The notes under the pieces: model-generated
What the model saw: the letters and a program-made list of their open reading frames with translations, nothing else
The model's database searches: none
What the model was told of the DNA's origin: nothing
DNA from: JAEUMD01 sp050250815
GTDB taxonomy: Bacteria; Pseudomonadota; Alphaproteobacteria; Rhizobiales; Hyphomicrobiaceae
DNA length: 64,000 nt
Direction: 5' to 3'
Assembly: GCA_050250815.1 (NCBI GenBank)
Contig: JBFWNY010000019.1
Coordinates: 1-64,000, forward strand
Shown: piece after piece, positions 33,420 through 42,383 of the stretch
Numbering within the stretch: the stretch's first letter is position 1
Layout: every line of letters begins with the position of its first letter
Position numbers and translations under genes: made by a program

Positions 33420-33962
33420 ATGGCGGTGGCGATCAATTCGGCGGGTTCGGCCAGGCTGGAGCGCCTGAACTCAGCAATGCGCCGGGCGTTACTCGCAACA
33501 GTGCTGGCAATCGCTGTTTCGTCGGGGCCAATCCGGGCCTTGGAGCCCGGCGAGAGATTGGCAGATCCAGCGCTCGAGGCCCGCGCTCGGGCGCTATCGG
33601 CCGAGTTACGCTGCCTCGTTTGTCAGAACCAGTCGATCGATGATTCCGATGCGCCGCTGGCGCGTGATTTGAGGCATCTCGTGCGCGAGCGGCTCGTGGC
33701 CGGAGACACCGATGCCAGGGTCAAGACGTTCGTCGTCGAACGCTATGGCGAGTTCGTGCTGCTGAAGCCCCCGGTAGGCCTCCACACACTCTTGTTGTGG
33801 TTGACACCGGTCCTGGCGCTTCTGGCGGTCGCCGCCGTGCTGGTGCGGGGCTTCCGCAACCGGCAGCGGGCCGCCGCAAACGCGCCGGAGCATGCACGGT
33901 CACTGACCGACGAGGAGCGCAACCGTCTGGCCAGCTTGATGGACGAGCCGGCCGAGCATTGA
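33420..33962 (+). CDS. ccmH: Cytochrome c maturation thiol reductase CcmH (CcmL/CycL)
   Basis: A 180-residue protein that reduces or holds the apocytochrome CxxCH thiols. The signal segment (about 20-40) precedes the active-site LRCLVCQNQSIDDSDAPLA with Cys65 and Cys68, then a C-terminal membrane segment (TLLLWLTPVLALLAVAAVLV). It starts 3 bases after the ccmF stop with CGGAG upstream. This closes a ccmI-E-F-H operon; the CcmABCD heme exporter genes are not in the window. Confidence 0.93.
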   Translation: MAVAINSAGSARLERLNSAMRRALLATVLAIAVSSGPIRALEPGERLADPALEARARALSAELRCLVCQNQSIDDSDAPLARDLRHLVRERLVAGDTDARVKTFVVERYGEFVLLKPPVGLHTLLLWLTPVLALLAVAAVLVRGFRNRQRAAANAPEHARSLTDEERNRLASLMDEPAEH

Positions 33963-33990
33963 TGTTTCGACAGTGTCGCGCTTGCAGGGC

Positions 33991-35163
33991 CTAGCGGGTG
34001 GCGGCACTGACTTCGCCGGCCGACAGAAGCTGCATGAGCTCGCGCGTAGCCAAGCCGGTGGGCTGACGGCCTGCGCTGCGTTCGAAGCGGACGATGGCCT
34101 CGCGGGTCACGGGACCATATAGACCGTCGAGTGTCCCCGCGAAGTAGCCGCGCCGCGCTAGCCCCGCCTGGATCTGCTCGATGTCCTCGCGACCCGCGGC
34201 TGGCGTCGTTGCAAGCAGCACCTTCAACCGCTGTGCCACGGGAGCCGCAAGCAGCGCGGTATTGGCCACCGTCTCCGACGACAGCCTTTGCACCACCTCG
34301 CCATCGTGCGTGATGACGCGTGAGCGCACGTAGGTGCCCACGTTGATGCCGACGACTTCGGGCCCATTCGGGCCGTCGATCAGAAGCGGCGATCCCGACG
34401 ACGCGGCCTCCGTGTCGCACATGTGCAGAAGCAGTCTGTCGGCGTCCTCGAAGTCGGCGGAGATCTGCTGTTTCGAACTGCGCGGGCTGTCGGGCAGGAT
34501 GTTGCACCGGCGGTGCGCGGCAAGCCGCCAATTTCGGATGTCACGGTGGTAGGCCACCTGGTAGACGCGCCCCTCGGCGGCCTGCGCCTCGACCTGCGCA
34601 CTGTTAAGAGGACTGATCGGCAGTCCGCCCGCCGGGCATGCGTCGCTCTCCAACCGCAGGAGGGCCCAATCCGAACTCGCGTTGATCGGCGGGCGCGTGT
34701 GCAGGCGCTCCGCGCCTGTCACGACATTCAGCGACGCCGTGCCGGTGCGCCAGCCCGCAATGCCTGCCGCTTGCCATGAGGCGCGCGCGCTGTCGCGGCG
34801 GAATCGGAACTGGGCGGCCGAGGGCGTCCGGTCCGCCTTGGTTCCGAGAACGCAATGGCCGGCCGTGGCGATCACGTTGGGCGCAACGCAGAAGGCCGTG
34901 CAGTAGCTGCCCGTTCCCTTGTGCTGCAGCAGGCCGATGTGATTGCGCAACCGGCGATCCCGCGCTGGGATCACCTTCCGGTCGTCAACGGCGAACACCG
35001 CGATCTTGTGGGTGATGGTAGGGCCGCTGCCGGGCAGCGGCACACGCGGCAGCGCCGACGCTATCGGCGCCAGAATAAGGACGAGGACCGCAGCCAGGGC
35101 CGCTGGTCCTGTGGAGCTTGCAAGAACGCGCCTCAGGCCGTCCTTGGTTGGGAGGGGACGCAT
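33991..35163 (-). CDS. Secreted trypsin-like serine protease with C-terminal peptidoglycan-binding domain
   Basis: A protein of about 390 residues. A signal segment (PAALAAVLVLILAPIASALP) is followed by an S1 protease domain with His103 (IATAGHC), Asp165 (SSDWALLRL) and Ser256 (EAASSGSPLLIDG, where GDSGGP is usual). A linker leads to a PG_binding_1 domain at the end (IQAGLARRGYFAGTLDGLYG, then VTREAIVRFERSAG). Paired cysteines near the catalytic His suggest disulfides. Start ATG 35163 gives a normal signal length; GTG 35199 is also open. It converges on ccmH and diverges from degP. Confidence 0.82.
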   Translation of the reverse strand: MRPLPTKDGLRRVLASSTGPAALAAVLVLILAPIASALPRVPLPGSGPTITHKIAVFAVDDRKVIPARDRRLRNHIGLLQHKGTGSYCTAFCVAPNVIATAGHCVLGTKADRTPSAAQFRFRRDSARASWQAAGIAGWRTGTASLNVVTGAERLHTRPPINASSDWALLRLESDACPAGGLPISPLNSAQVEAQAAEGRVYQVAYHRDIRNWRLAAHRRCNILPDSPRSSKQQISADFEDADRLLLHMCDTEAASSGSPLLIDGPNGPEVVGINVGTYVRSRVITHDGEVVQRLSSETVANTALLAAPVAQRLKVLLATTPAAGREDIEQIQAGLARRGYFAGTLDGLYGPVTREAIVRFERSAGRQPTGLATRELMQLLSAGEVSAATR

Positions 35164-35221
35164 CGCTCGCACGCCTGCCGACATCGCCAAGACCACCACC
35201 GCTTCCCATCATTACAGATCG

Positions 35222-35247
35222 TTAAGGCGGCCGAAAGGCTGCCGTAA
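35222..35247. other. Hairpin with GNRA-type loop in the protease/degP divergent gap
   Basis: GGCGGCC and GGCTGCC pair (one G-T wobble) across a GAAA loop, flanked by TTA/TAA after one mismatch. It lies 64 bp upstream of the degP start and 59 bp upstream of the divergent protease start. It would form only in a transcript starting above it. Role unknown; it could equally be a protein site or chance. Confidence 0.3.
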
Positions 35248-35310
35248 TGGCGCGTCCGATATAGCGACGATCGAGCTCCCGTATTCGGGCTTCCAAGGAG
35301 GTTGATCGAC

Positions 35311-36903
35311 ATGCAGCACGTGCCTAACCAGGGGCCTTCAGCAAAAGGCAGGCCAGAAACCGATCGCAGACGGCGCGGCGCCGTCGGGATGGCCGTGGCG
35401 GCCGGTATCCTCGGGCTGGGCCTGGGCGCGGCCGGTGTTCTCGACCTCAGCCGACCCGCCCAGGCGCAGCTGAAGCCGTCCGATCCGGGTGTCATGACCC
35501 CGTACGGCCGGGCCCCGCTCTCGTTTGCGGACATCGTGGACCGCGTTAAGGGTGCGGTCGTCTCGATCTCGGTCAGCAACACCGGTGAGAAGATGGCCGA
35601 GCGCGGCGAGCGCGGCGAGCGCGGCGAGCGCGACGAGGGGAAGGGACGGCGCTTTGGCGGGCTGCCCGAGCTCCCTGACGATCATCCGCTCAAGGACTTC
35701 TTCAAGAACCTGCCCAAGGAGTTCCAGGGGCCGTCGCGCCCCAGCCGGCCCCAGATGGGCCAGGGATCGGGCTTCATCATCTCGGCGGACGGCTACGTCG
35801 TGACGAACAACCACGTCGTCGACGGCTCGTCGAAGATCGAGGTCAGCTTCGACGACAAGGAGAAGCTAGACGCGGAGCTGGTGGGCACGGATGCGCGCAC
35901 CGACCTTGCCCTGCTCAAGATCAAGGGTAACCGCTCCTACCCCTTCGTCCGCTTCACGGACCGGCCGGCGCGGGTGGGTGACTGGGTACTCGCGGTCGGC
36001 AACCCCTTCGGCCTCGGTGGAACGGTGACGGCCGGCATCGTGTCGGCGTTGACGCGTGACATCAACTCGGGCCCCTACGACTTCCTGCAGATCGACGCGG
36101 CGGTCAACCGCGGTAACTCGGGCGGCCCGACGTTCAACCTCGATGGCGAGGTGATCGGCGTGAACACGGCGATCTTCAGCCCGTCGGGCGGCAACGTCGG
36201 CATCGCGTTCGCAGTCCCGGCCGCGACGGCCCGCAATGTCATCGAGCAGCTCAAGAACAGCGGCAAAGTGAGCCGCGGCTGGCTTGGCGTGAAGATCCAG
36301 AATGTCGATGAGGACACGGCGGCGAGCCTCGGCCTGTCCAAGGCGCAGGGCGCGCTGGTGAGCGAGGTTACGCCCAACGGTCCGGCGCAGGCCGCTGGCC
36401 TCAAGGCGCGCGATGCGATCCTGGCCGTCGATACCGCTGCGATCGAGGACAGCCGTGACCTGGCCCGCAAGATCGCTGGCTACGCGCCCGACACGTCGGT
36501 GGACGTGCGGGTATGGCGCAACGGCGCGGAGCAGATCGTGAAGGTCAAGCTAGGCACGTTCCCCGCGTCGTCGGAGGAGCTGGCACGGCTCGAGGAGGGC
36601 AAGGGCGCGACTCCCGAGGCAACCGAACTCGACCAGCTCGGGCTCAAGCTCGTGGCCTCTGGCTCGGGCGGCGACACCGACGGTGTCGCCATAGCTGAAG
36701 TCGATCCAAGTTCGGACGCCGCCCAGAAGGGTCTCAAGACGGGCGATGTGATCCTCGAGGTGCAGGGTGAGACGGTCAAGGAAGTCGCCGACGTAGTTGC
36801 GGGCGTGAAGAAAGCGCGCGATCTGGGCCGCCGTGCCGTCCTCCTGCACGTGCGCACCGGAGAGCAGAAGCGGTTTGTGGCGCTGCAACTCAAGAAGAGC
36901 TGA
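35311..36903 (+). CDS. degP: Do-family periplasmic serine endoprotease DegP/HtrA
   Basis: A 530-residue envelope protease/chaperone. Signal region about 1-53 (AVAAGILGLGLGAAGVL), then a trypsin-like domain with His168 (TNNHVV), Asp198 (RTDLALLKI) and Ser270 (NRGNSGGPTFNLDG), and two PDZ domains (about 285-375 and 430-525). The loop before the protease core contains a tandem Glu-Arg-Gly repeat. Start at ATG 35311, 10 bases after AAGGAGG. It is followed by a terminator-like hairpin and a two-component system, an arrangement common in Alphaproteobacteria. Confidence 0.93.
   Translation: MQHVPNQGPSAKGRPETDRRRRGAVGMAVAAGILGLGLGAAGVLDLSRPAQAQLKPSDPGVMTPYGRAPLSFADIVDRVKGAVVSISVSNTGEKMAERGERGERGERDEGKGRRFGGLPELPDDHPLKDFFKNLPKEFQGPSRPSRPQMGQGSGFIISADGYVVTNNHVVDGSSKIEVSFDDKEKLDAELVGTDARTDLALLKIKGNRSYPFVRFTDRPARVGDWVLAVGNPFGLGGTVTAGIVSALTRDINSGPYDFLQIDAAVNRGNSGGPTFNLDGEVIGVNTAIFSPSGGNVGIAFAVPAATARNVIEQLKNSGKVSRGWLGVKIQNVDEDTAASLGLSKAQGALVSEVTPNGPAQAAGLKARDAILAVDTAAIEDSRDLARKIAGYAPDTSVDVRVWRNGAEQIVKVKLGTFPASSEELARLEEGKGATPEATELDQLGLKLVASGSGGDTDGVAIAEVDPSSDAAQKGLKTGDVILEVQGETVKEVADVVAGVKKARDLGRRAVLLHVRTGEQKRFVALQLKKS
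35599..35634 (+). repeat. Tandem 9-bp repeat inside degP
   Basis: Three exact copies and one imperfect copy of gagcgcggc, in frame, encode ERG-ERG-ERG-ERD in the loop before the DegP protease core (residues about 97-108). A change in copy number would keep the frame and only alter loop length. Confidence 0.8.
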
Positions 36904-36909
36904 TCGTCT

Positions 36910-36921
36910 CCCCCCCCCCCC
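36910..36921 (+). repeat. C12 homopolymer after degP
   Basis: A run of twelve C starts 6 bases after the degP stop and is followed by GGGG. Flanking TCGTC and GACGA can pair around it. Long homopolymers are prone to slippage and to sequencing error, but here it lies outside any reading frame. Confidence 0.8.
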
Positions 36922-36930
36922 GGGGACGAC

Positions 36931-36959
36931 GGGGCCCGCTCCCACAAGGTGCGGGCCCC
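36931..36959 (+). terminator. Hairpin terminator candidate after degP
   Basis: A perfect 9-bp stem, GGGGCCCGC with GCGGGCCCC, around an 11-base loop, about 28 bp after the degP stop and 138 bp before the next gene. There is no T-run, as is common in high-GC genomes, so termination may be partial or Rho-assisted. Confidence 0.6.
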
Positions 36960-37096
36960 ACTGCGCTCAGCGCTGCGGGCCAGGCTTCCAGCGGCGCTGG
37001 CCGTGGCAGTGGCGCGACCGGCCGTTAGCATCACTTCCAGGCGGAACGCGGTTTGCGGTCGCGAAATTCCAAGTACGCGAGGCCATCACGAAGTCC

Positions 37097-37777
37097 ATGC
37101 GCGTCCTGGTGATCGAAGACGACGGGGAAGCCGCGGGCTTCCTGCAGAAGTCGTTGAAGGAGAGTGGCCACACGGCCGACATCGCCGGCGATGGCGAGAT
37201 AGGCTTGTCGCTGGCGCGCGAAGGCGGCTTCGACGTGCTGATCGTCGACCGCATGCTGCCCGAGTTGGATGGGTTGAGTCTCGTACGGCAACTGCGCTCG
37301 CAGGGTGACACCACCCCGGTCCTGTTCCTGTCCGCGCTGGGCGAAGTCGACGATCGCGTGAAGGGCCTGCGCGCGGGTGGCGATGACTATCTGACGAAGC
37401 CGTTCGCCTATACGGAGCTGCTCGCACGGGTCGAGGCGCTGGGTCGCCGCCATGCGCCGCAAGAGCACGTGACACGCTACGTGGTCGCCGATCTCGTGCT
37501 CGACCGCCTGTCGCACCGCGTCACTCGGGCGGGTGAGAACATCCTTCTCCAGCCCAGGGAGTACCGGCTTCTCGAATACCTGATGCGTCACGCCGGCCAG
37601 GTCGTCACGCGCACGATGCTGCTTGAGAACGTGTGGGATTACCACTTCGACCCGCAGACCAATGTAATCGACGTGCATGTCTCCAGATTGCGGGGAAAGA
37701 TCGACAAGGGCTTCGACAGGCCGCTGCTGCATACGGTGCGCGGTGCCGGGTACATGGTCCGTGACGGCGCGGTCTGA
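37097..37777 (+). CDS. OmpR-family response regulator
   Basis: A 226-residue response regulator. The receiver has the Glu-Asp-Asp pocket (VIEDDGEA), Asp51 (LIVDRMLPELDG) and Lys about 101 (YLTKPFAYTELLARVEALGR). The winged-helix domain carries LQPREYRLLEYLMRHAGQVV and NVIDVHVSRLRGKIDKGFD. Start chosen at ATG 37097 where the receiver fold begins; the frame is open further upstream only by chance. It overlaps the kinase gene by 17 bp. Lying downstream of degP, it may sense envelope stress or regulate the protease (inference). Confidence 0.88.
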   Translation: MRVLVIEDDGEAAGFLQKSLKESGHTADIAGDGEIGLSLAREGGFDVLIVDRMLPELDGLSLVRQLRSQGDTTPVLFLSALGEVDDRVKGLRAGGDDYLTKPFAYTELLARVEALGRRHAPQEHVTRYVVADLVLDRLSHRVTRAGENILLQPREYRLLEYLMRHAGQVVTRTMLLENVWDYHFDPQTNVIDVHVSRLRGKIDKGFDRPLLHTVRGAGYMVRDGAV

Positions 37778-39182
37778 CGGCATCCTGCCGACGCTTTCGA
37801 CCGGCGCCTTCCGGCTCGCGGCTGCGGGTGTCGCTCTATTTCTCGTCGTGGCCGCGGCGCTCGCCTATGTCGTGCTGCGCGATACGAGTGCGGCGATCAC
37901 AGCGGAGGTGACCGCCGGCATCGAAGCCGAGGCGGCGCGTCTTGAGGCGGCCCACCGCGACGGAGGACTGCCCGGCGCCGAACGCTGGATGCGCGAGGCG
38001 CTGAGTGCGCCGGGCAAGGGGCTTTATCACCTGGCTGACGCCAAGGGCCGCACGCTTGCGGGCAACTTTGATGTCTCGCTGCTGCCGCCGACGCCGCAGG
38101 TACGTAGCCTGGTCGTTTCCTATGCGGTGCGCTCTGCCGCCGGTGAACAGGTCGACGTCCGTCAGGGTGTGCTTCTGCGGCTCGAACTGGGCAGGGACGG
38201 CATCGCCTACGTCGGCCGCGACATCGACAGCGCGCGGGAAAGGCTGACACGATTGCGCATGCTGCTGCTGGCTACGCTCGTGGCGACCGTCATCGCCGGG
38301 TTGGTCGCCGCATTCGCGGCCGGTCGGCACGTGCAGTCGCGCGTCGGAGCGCTGGCTACGACCACCCGACAGATCATGGACGGTGAGATCGGCCGCCGCC
38401 TTGCACTGTCCGACCGTGGCGACGAGATCGACGGCCTATCGGCAAACATCAATGCCATGCTGGATAGGATCGAGCTGCTGATGGCGGGTTTGCGCGAGGT
38501 GTCCGACAACATTGCCCACGATCTCAAGACGCCACTCAACCGCTTGCGCAACCGCGCCGAGGCGGCGTTGCGTCAGGACGAGGGTGAAGCACATCGCGAG
38601 GGGCTGGAGCGCGTCATCGAGGAGGCGGATGCGCTTATCAAGACGTTCAACGCCTTGCTTCTGATAGCGCGCCTGGAAGCCGGCGCCGTCGATGAGACGA
38701 TGCAGAGCGTGGATGCGGCAGCGCTGGTGCGCGACGTTGCAGAGCTCTATCAGCCGGTCGCCGAGGAGGCGGGCTGCGAACTCGATGTGCGCGTGGGCGG
38801 ATCGGAGACGATCCTCGCCAATCCGCATCTCGTCAGTCAGGCGATCGCTAATCTCATCGACAACGCGATAAAGTACTCGACCGCGCATAGGGGGATACCC
38901 GATGCCGCCGAGCCGATGCGTATCGCTGTGACTCTGACGTCCGACTCTGACGCCATAGCCATCGCTGTGGCGGACAGCGGGCCGGGAATTCCCGAGGCGG
39001 ACCGGGAGCGCGCTGTCCGGCGGTTCGTGCGCCTCGAGCGCAGCCGCTCCCGCCCGGGTACCGGACTGGGCCTCAGTCTGGTTGCCGCGGTCGCCCGCCT
39101 GCACAGAGGCCGTCTGGCGCTCGAGGATAACGCGCCGGGGTTGCGTGTCGTTCTGACGTTGCCGCGCGTGCAGGCGCGGTAA
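37761..39182 (+). CDS. Sensor histidine kinase
   Basis: A 473-residue membrane kinase starting at GTG 37761 within the response regulator gene. Membrane segments lie at about 17-38 and 166-188 with a periplasmic loop of about 125 residues between. A HAMP domain (about 187-240) is followed by HisKA with His253 (DNIAHDLKTPLNRLRNRAEA) and an ATPase domain with NLIDNAIKYS, VADSGPGIPE and GTGLGLSLVAAV. It resembles QseC/TctE-type kinases. Its signal is unknown. No further gene is coupled downstream. Confidence 0.88.
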   Translation: MTARSDGILPTLSTGAFRLAAAGVALFLVVAAALAYVVLRDTSAAITAEVTAGIEAEAARLEAAHRDGGLPGAERWMREALSAPGKGLYHLADAKGRTLAGNFDVSLLPPTPQVRSLVVSYAVRSAAGEQVDVRQGVLLRLELGRDGIAYVGRDIDSARERLTRLRMLLLATLVATVIAGLVAAFAAGRHVQSRVGALATTTRQIMDGEIGRRLALSDRGDEIDGLSANINAMLDRIELLMAGLREVSDNIAHDLKTPLNRLRNRAEAALRQDEGEAHREGLERVIEEADALIKTFNALLLIARLEAGAVDETMQSVDAAALVRDVAELYQPVAEEAGCELDVRVGGSETILANPHLVSQAIANLIDNAIKYSTAHRGIPDAAEPMRIAVTLTSDSDAIAIAVADSGPGIPEADRERAVRRFVRLERSRSRPGTGLGLSLVAAVARLHRGRLALEDNAPGLRVVLTLPRVQAR

Positions 39183-39299
39183 GCGGCCTGATTGCCAAGC
39201 GCACCCCTGCGTCGCACACTGCTCACGAAAGATGGCGCAGGTTCGCGAATGTAGTGCGGCCGCTCCGCAGGGGGGAATACTCCGCAGGGAGGGGATACT

Positions 39300-39326
39300 A
39301 TGAGGCGGCGCGAGGCCGGTGCATGA
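39300..39326 (+). CDS. Possible 8-codon leader peptide before glnE
   Basis: ATG 39300 follows GGGAGGGG by 5 bases, one of the best ribosome binding sites in the window, and opens a frame of eight codons (MRRREAGA) whose TGA overlaps the glnE ATG as ATGA. This would couple glnE translation to the leader. Just upstream, two near-identical 17-18 base units (39264-39280 and 39281-39298, each beginning TCCGCAGGG) form a tandem repeat that includes the ribosome binding site. Confidence 0.4.
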   Translation: MRRREAGA

Positions 39327-42274
39327 GCGCCGCGCAACAAGGTCCAAACGGTGACACGGCACTCGCCGCGCGCTTGCGTGAGGCGCCGGTTTCATGTTCC
39401 GACGATCGCGCGGATGAGCATCTGACAGACGTGCTATCCGTCGCCAACTTGGATGAGCGGGCAGAGCTGGACGCGTTGCTGGCACACGCACCGGTGCGTG
39501 CGCTGATCGGCGGCACGTTCGCGGGCTCGCCTTATCTGCGGGGACTGATGACGCGCGACATTGCGCGTCTGATTCGGTTGCTCAGATTCTCACCTGAAGC
39601 GCGCTTTCGCGATCTCGTATCGGAGCTGGATGCTGCGGTCGACGCGGCTCAGACGCTGCCCGAGGCAATGCGCGCGGTCCGCGTGTTCAAGAGCGAGGTT
39701 GCGCTGCTGACCGCGCTCGCCGACATCGGCGGAGTGTGGCCGGTGATGACAGTCACGGGCGTATTGACCGCGACGGCCGATGCCGCGCTCACGGCAGCCA
39801 CCCGGTTTCTGTTCCGGCTCGCCGCGGCGAAGGGCGATTGGCTCGACAACACGCATGGGCGGGAAGCCCGGTCGGGCTACATCGTGCTCGGCATGGGTAA
39901 GCACGGGGCAGGCGAACTCAACTACTCGAGCGACATCGATCTCATCGTCTTCTACGATCTGGCGCGCGCGAAGTTGCGGCCGGGACTGGAGCCGCAGGCC
40001 TTCTTCGTGCGCTTGACCCGCGACCTCGTGAAGCTGATGCAGGAGAGGACCGTCGACGGCTACGTGTTCCGCACCGACCTACGGCTGCGGCCGGACCCGG
40101 GGGCGACACAGATCGCGCTGTCGACCGACGCCGCGCTCCACTACTACGAAAGCTTCGGACAGAACTGGGAACGTGCCGCTCTCATCAAGGCGCGGGCGGT
40201 CGCGGGTGACAAGGAAGCGGGCCGTGCGTTGCTTGAGGAGCTTGCTCCGTTCGTCTGGCGGCGGCATCTGGATTTCGCCGCGATCGCCGACATCCACGCG
40301 ATGAAGCGTCAGATCAACGCGTTTCGCGGGCTGGGCGGAATCGGTGTTGCCGGGCATAACGTCAAGCTCGGCCGCGGCGGCATCCGCGAGATCGAGTTCT
40401 TCACCCAGACGCAGCAGCTTATTGCCGGCGGACGGCAGCGCGAGTTGCGCGTGCGCCAGACCCTCGTTGCGCTCCAGGAGCTCGCCGAGCGCACTTGGAT
40501 CAGCGAGACTGTGCGCGCCGATCTGGCGCGCAGCTATCTGTTCCTGCGGCGCATAGAGCACCGCATCCAGATGGTGGCCGACGAGCAGACGCACTCCCTT
40601 CCGGTTCAGACCGATGAACTCGTCCGGTTCGCGCGGTTCGCAGGCTACGGGACCCTGGAAGAGTTCTCGCGCGATCTGGTTGCCGAGCTGGAGCGCGTGC
40701 AGGGTCACTACGTGGCGCTGTTCGAAGGTATGCCTTCGCTGGCGCCCAGCGGCGCCAACCTTGTGTTTGCCGGTGGCGACGACGATCCCGATACGGTCTC
40801 GGCGCTTCAGGAGATGGGCTTCGGTCAGCCATCGACGGTTATCGAAACGATCCGGGGCTGGCATGCGGGGCGTTATGCGGCCGTGCGCTCACCGCGCTCC
40901 CGGGAGCGGCTCACCGATGTGCAGCCGCAGCTCGTAGCCGCTTTTGCTGAGACCGCAGATCCCGACCGCGCCTTCGCGAGCTTTGACCGCTTCCTGTCAG
41001 AGCTGCCGACCGGGGTGCAGTTGTTCGCCCTGCTCAAGGCGAATCCCGGATTGTTGCGTCTGGTCGCGGACATCATGGGGACGGCGCCGCGCCTCGCACA
41101 CATTCTGTCGCGGCGCCGTCGGCTGCTCGATGCGGTGATCGATCCGAGGACCTTCAGCACACTTCCCGGCGCGGCCGAACTCGACAAGGTAATCTCCAAC
41201 GAGCTGGGCGTTGCGACCGACGTGCAGGACGCGCTCGACCGCGCCCGGGTCGTGGGCAGCGAGCAGGCATTCCTGATCGGCGTGCGTGTGTTGACGGGGT
41301 CGATCAATGCCAGTCAGGCGGGAGGTGCCTACGCGCGCCTCGCCGAGCGTCTGGTGCGCGTGCTTCAGGGGTTCGTGGAGGCAGAGCTGTCGCGTGCGCA
41401 CGGGCAGGTGCCCGGCGGTGGCGCGGCCGTGCTCGCCATGGGGAAGCTCGGCGGCCGTGAGATGACCGCGTCGTCGGATCTCGACCTGATCGTCGTCTAC
41501 GATTTCGACGAGGCGGCACTCCAGTCCGAAGGTCTGCGGCCGCTCGCGCCCAGTCAGTACTATTCACGCCTCACGCAGCGGCTCGTTACGGCGCTGTCGG
41601 CGCCCACCACGGAAGGGAAGCTCTACGAGGTGGACATGCGCCTCAGGCCATCAGGCCAGAGCGGACCGGTAGCGACGAGACTTGCCAGCTTCATAGATTA
41701 TCAGGCCAACGAGGCCTGGACCTGGGAGCACATGGCGTTGACCCGTGCCCGTCTCATCTCGGGACCTCCTGCGCTGCGATCCAAGGTCGAGGCGGCAATC
41801 GCCCATGCGCTGACGCGTCCGCACGACCCGGTGAAACTTGCCCATGACGTTCGCGAGATGCGCGCGCGCATTGCTGCCGAGAAGGGCACCTCGAACATCT
41901 GGGATCTGAAGCAGGTACGCGGTGGCCTTGTCGATCTGGAGTTCATTGCCCAGTTCCTGCAACTGAAGGCGGCGGCTGAGCATCCTGCCGTGCTCGACCA
42001 GAACACGTCAGCGGCGTTTCGCAAGCTCGAAGCGGCCGGCCAGCTCGAAACCGATCACGCACAGGTGCTCGTGCCCGCCGCCGAGCTGCTTAACAATCTG
42101 ACCCAGATCCTGCGGCTGTGCCTGGACGGGCCATTCGACCCGCAGACAGCTCCGGCCGGGCTCAAGGAATTGTTGAATCGCGCAGGTGATGCGCCGACCT
42201 TTGCCGTCCTGGAAAAGCGCGTCGCCGAGACGCTTTCTCTCGTGCACGGTTTGTTCGACGCTATCGTTGTCTGA
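39323..42274 (+). CDS. glnE: Glutamine synthetase adenylyltransferase/adenylyl-removing enzyme
   Basis: A 983-residue bifunctional enzyme that adenylylates or deadenylylates glutamine synthetase in response to PII and glutamine. Two nucleotidyltransferase domains are present: the N-terminal adenylyl-removing half has LGMGKHGAGELNYSSDIDLI, and the C-terminal adenylyltransferase half has AMGKLGGREMTASSDLDLIV, each with the paired aspartates. DTDLRLRP-type motifs recur (YVFRTDLRLRPDPGATQ and YEVDMRLRPSGQSGP). Start at ATG 39323 with GAGG 8 bases upstream and possible coupling to a leader peptide. Full length. Confidence 0.94.
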   Translation: MSAAQQGPNGDTALAARLREAPVSCSDDRADEHLTDVLSVANLDERAELDALLAHAPVRALIGGTFAGSPYLRGLMTRDIARLIRLLRFSPEARFRDLVSELDAAVDAAQTLPEAMRAVRVFKSEVALLTALADIGGVWPVMTVTGVLTATADAALTAATRFLFRLAAAKGDWLDNTHGREARSGYIVLGMGKHGAGELNYSSDIDLIVFYDLARAKLRPGLEPQAFFVRLTRDLVKLMQERTVDGYVFRTDLRLRPDPGATQIALSTDAALHYYESFGQNWERAALIKARAVAGDKEAGRALLEELAPFVWRRHLDFAAIADIHAMKRQINAFRGLGGIGVAGHNVKLGRGGIREIEFFTQTQQLIAGGRQRELRVRQTLVALQELAERTWISETVRADLARSYLFLRRIEHRIQMVADEQTHSLPVQTDELVRFARFAGYGTLEEFSRDLVAELERVQGHYVALFEGMPSLAPSGANLVFAGGDDDPDTVSALQEMGFGQPSTVIETIRGWHAGRYAAVRSPRSRERLTDVQPQLVAAFAETADPDRAFASFDRFLSELPTGVQLFALLKANPGLLRLVADIMGTAPRLAHILSRRRRLLDAVIDPRTFSTLPGAAELDKVISNELGVATDVQDALDRARVVGSEQAFLIGVRVLTGSINASQAGGAYARLAERLVRVLQGFVEAELSRAHGQVPGGGAAVLAMGKLGGREMTASSDLDLIVVYDFDEAALQSEGLRPLAPSQYYSRLTQRLVTALSAPTTEGKLYEVDMRLRPSGQSGPVATRLASFIDYQANEAWTWEHMALTRARLISGPPALRSKVEAAIAHALTRPHDPVKLAHDVREMRARIAAEKGTSNIWDLKQVRGGLVDLEFIAQFLQLKAAAEHPAVLDQNTSAAFRKLEAAGQLETDHAQVLVPAAELLNNLTQILRLCLDGPFDPQTAPAGLKELLNRAGDAPTFAVLEKRVAETLSLVHGLFDAIVV

Positions 42275-42383
42275 AATCTGACCTGCGTCATTTAAAGGGG
42301 GCCGCGCATCAATGCGACGGATTCCGAACCCATAGGCGTTCCTGATGTGAGCTGGAGGCAAATCCCGAACATCACATGGGAGT

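Noticed and set aside
42320..42370. GAAC-N8-GTTC inverted repeat before the EF-hand gene
   Set aside because: Considered as a LexA or ECF-sigma site, but spacing and orientation do not match the alphaproteobacterial LexA box (GTTC-N7-GTTC) or a convincing -35/-10 pair.
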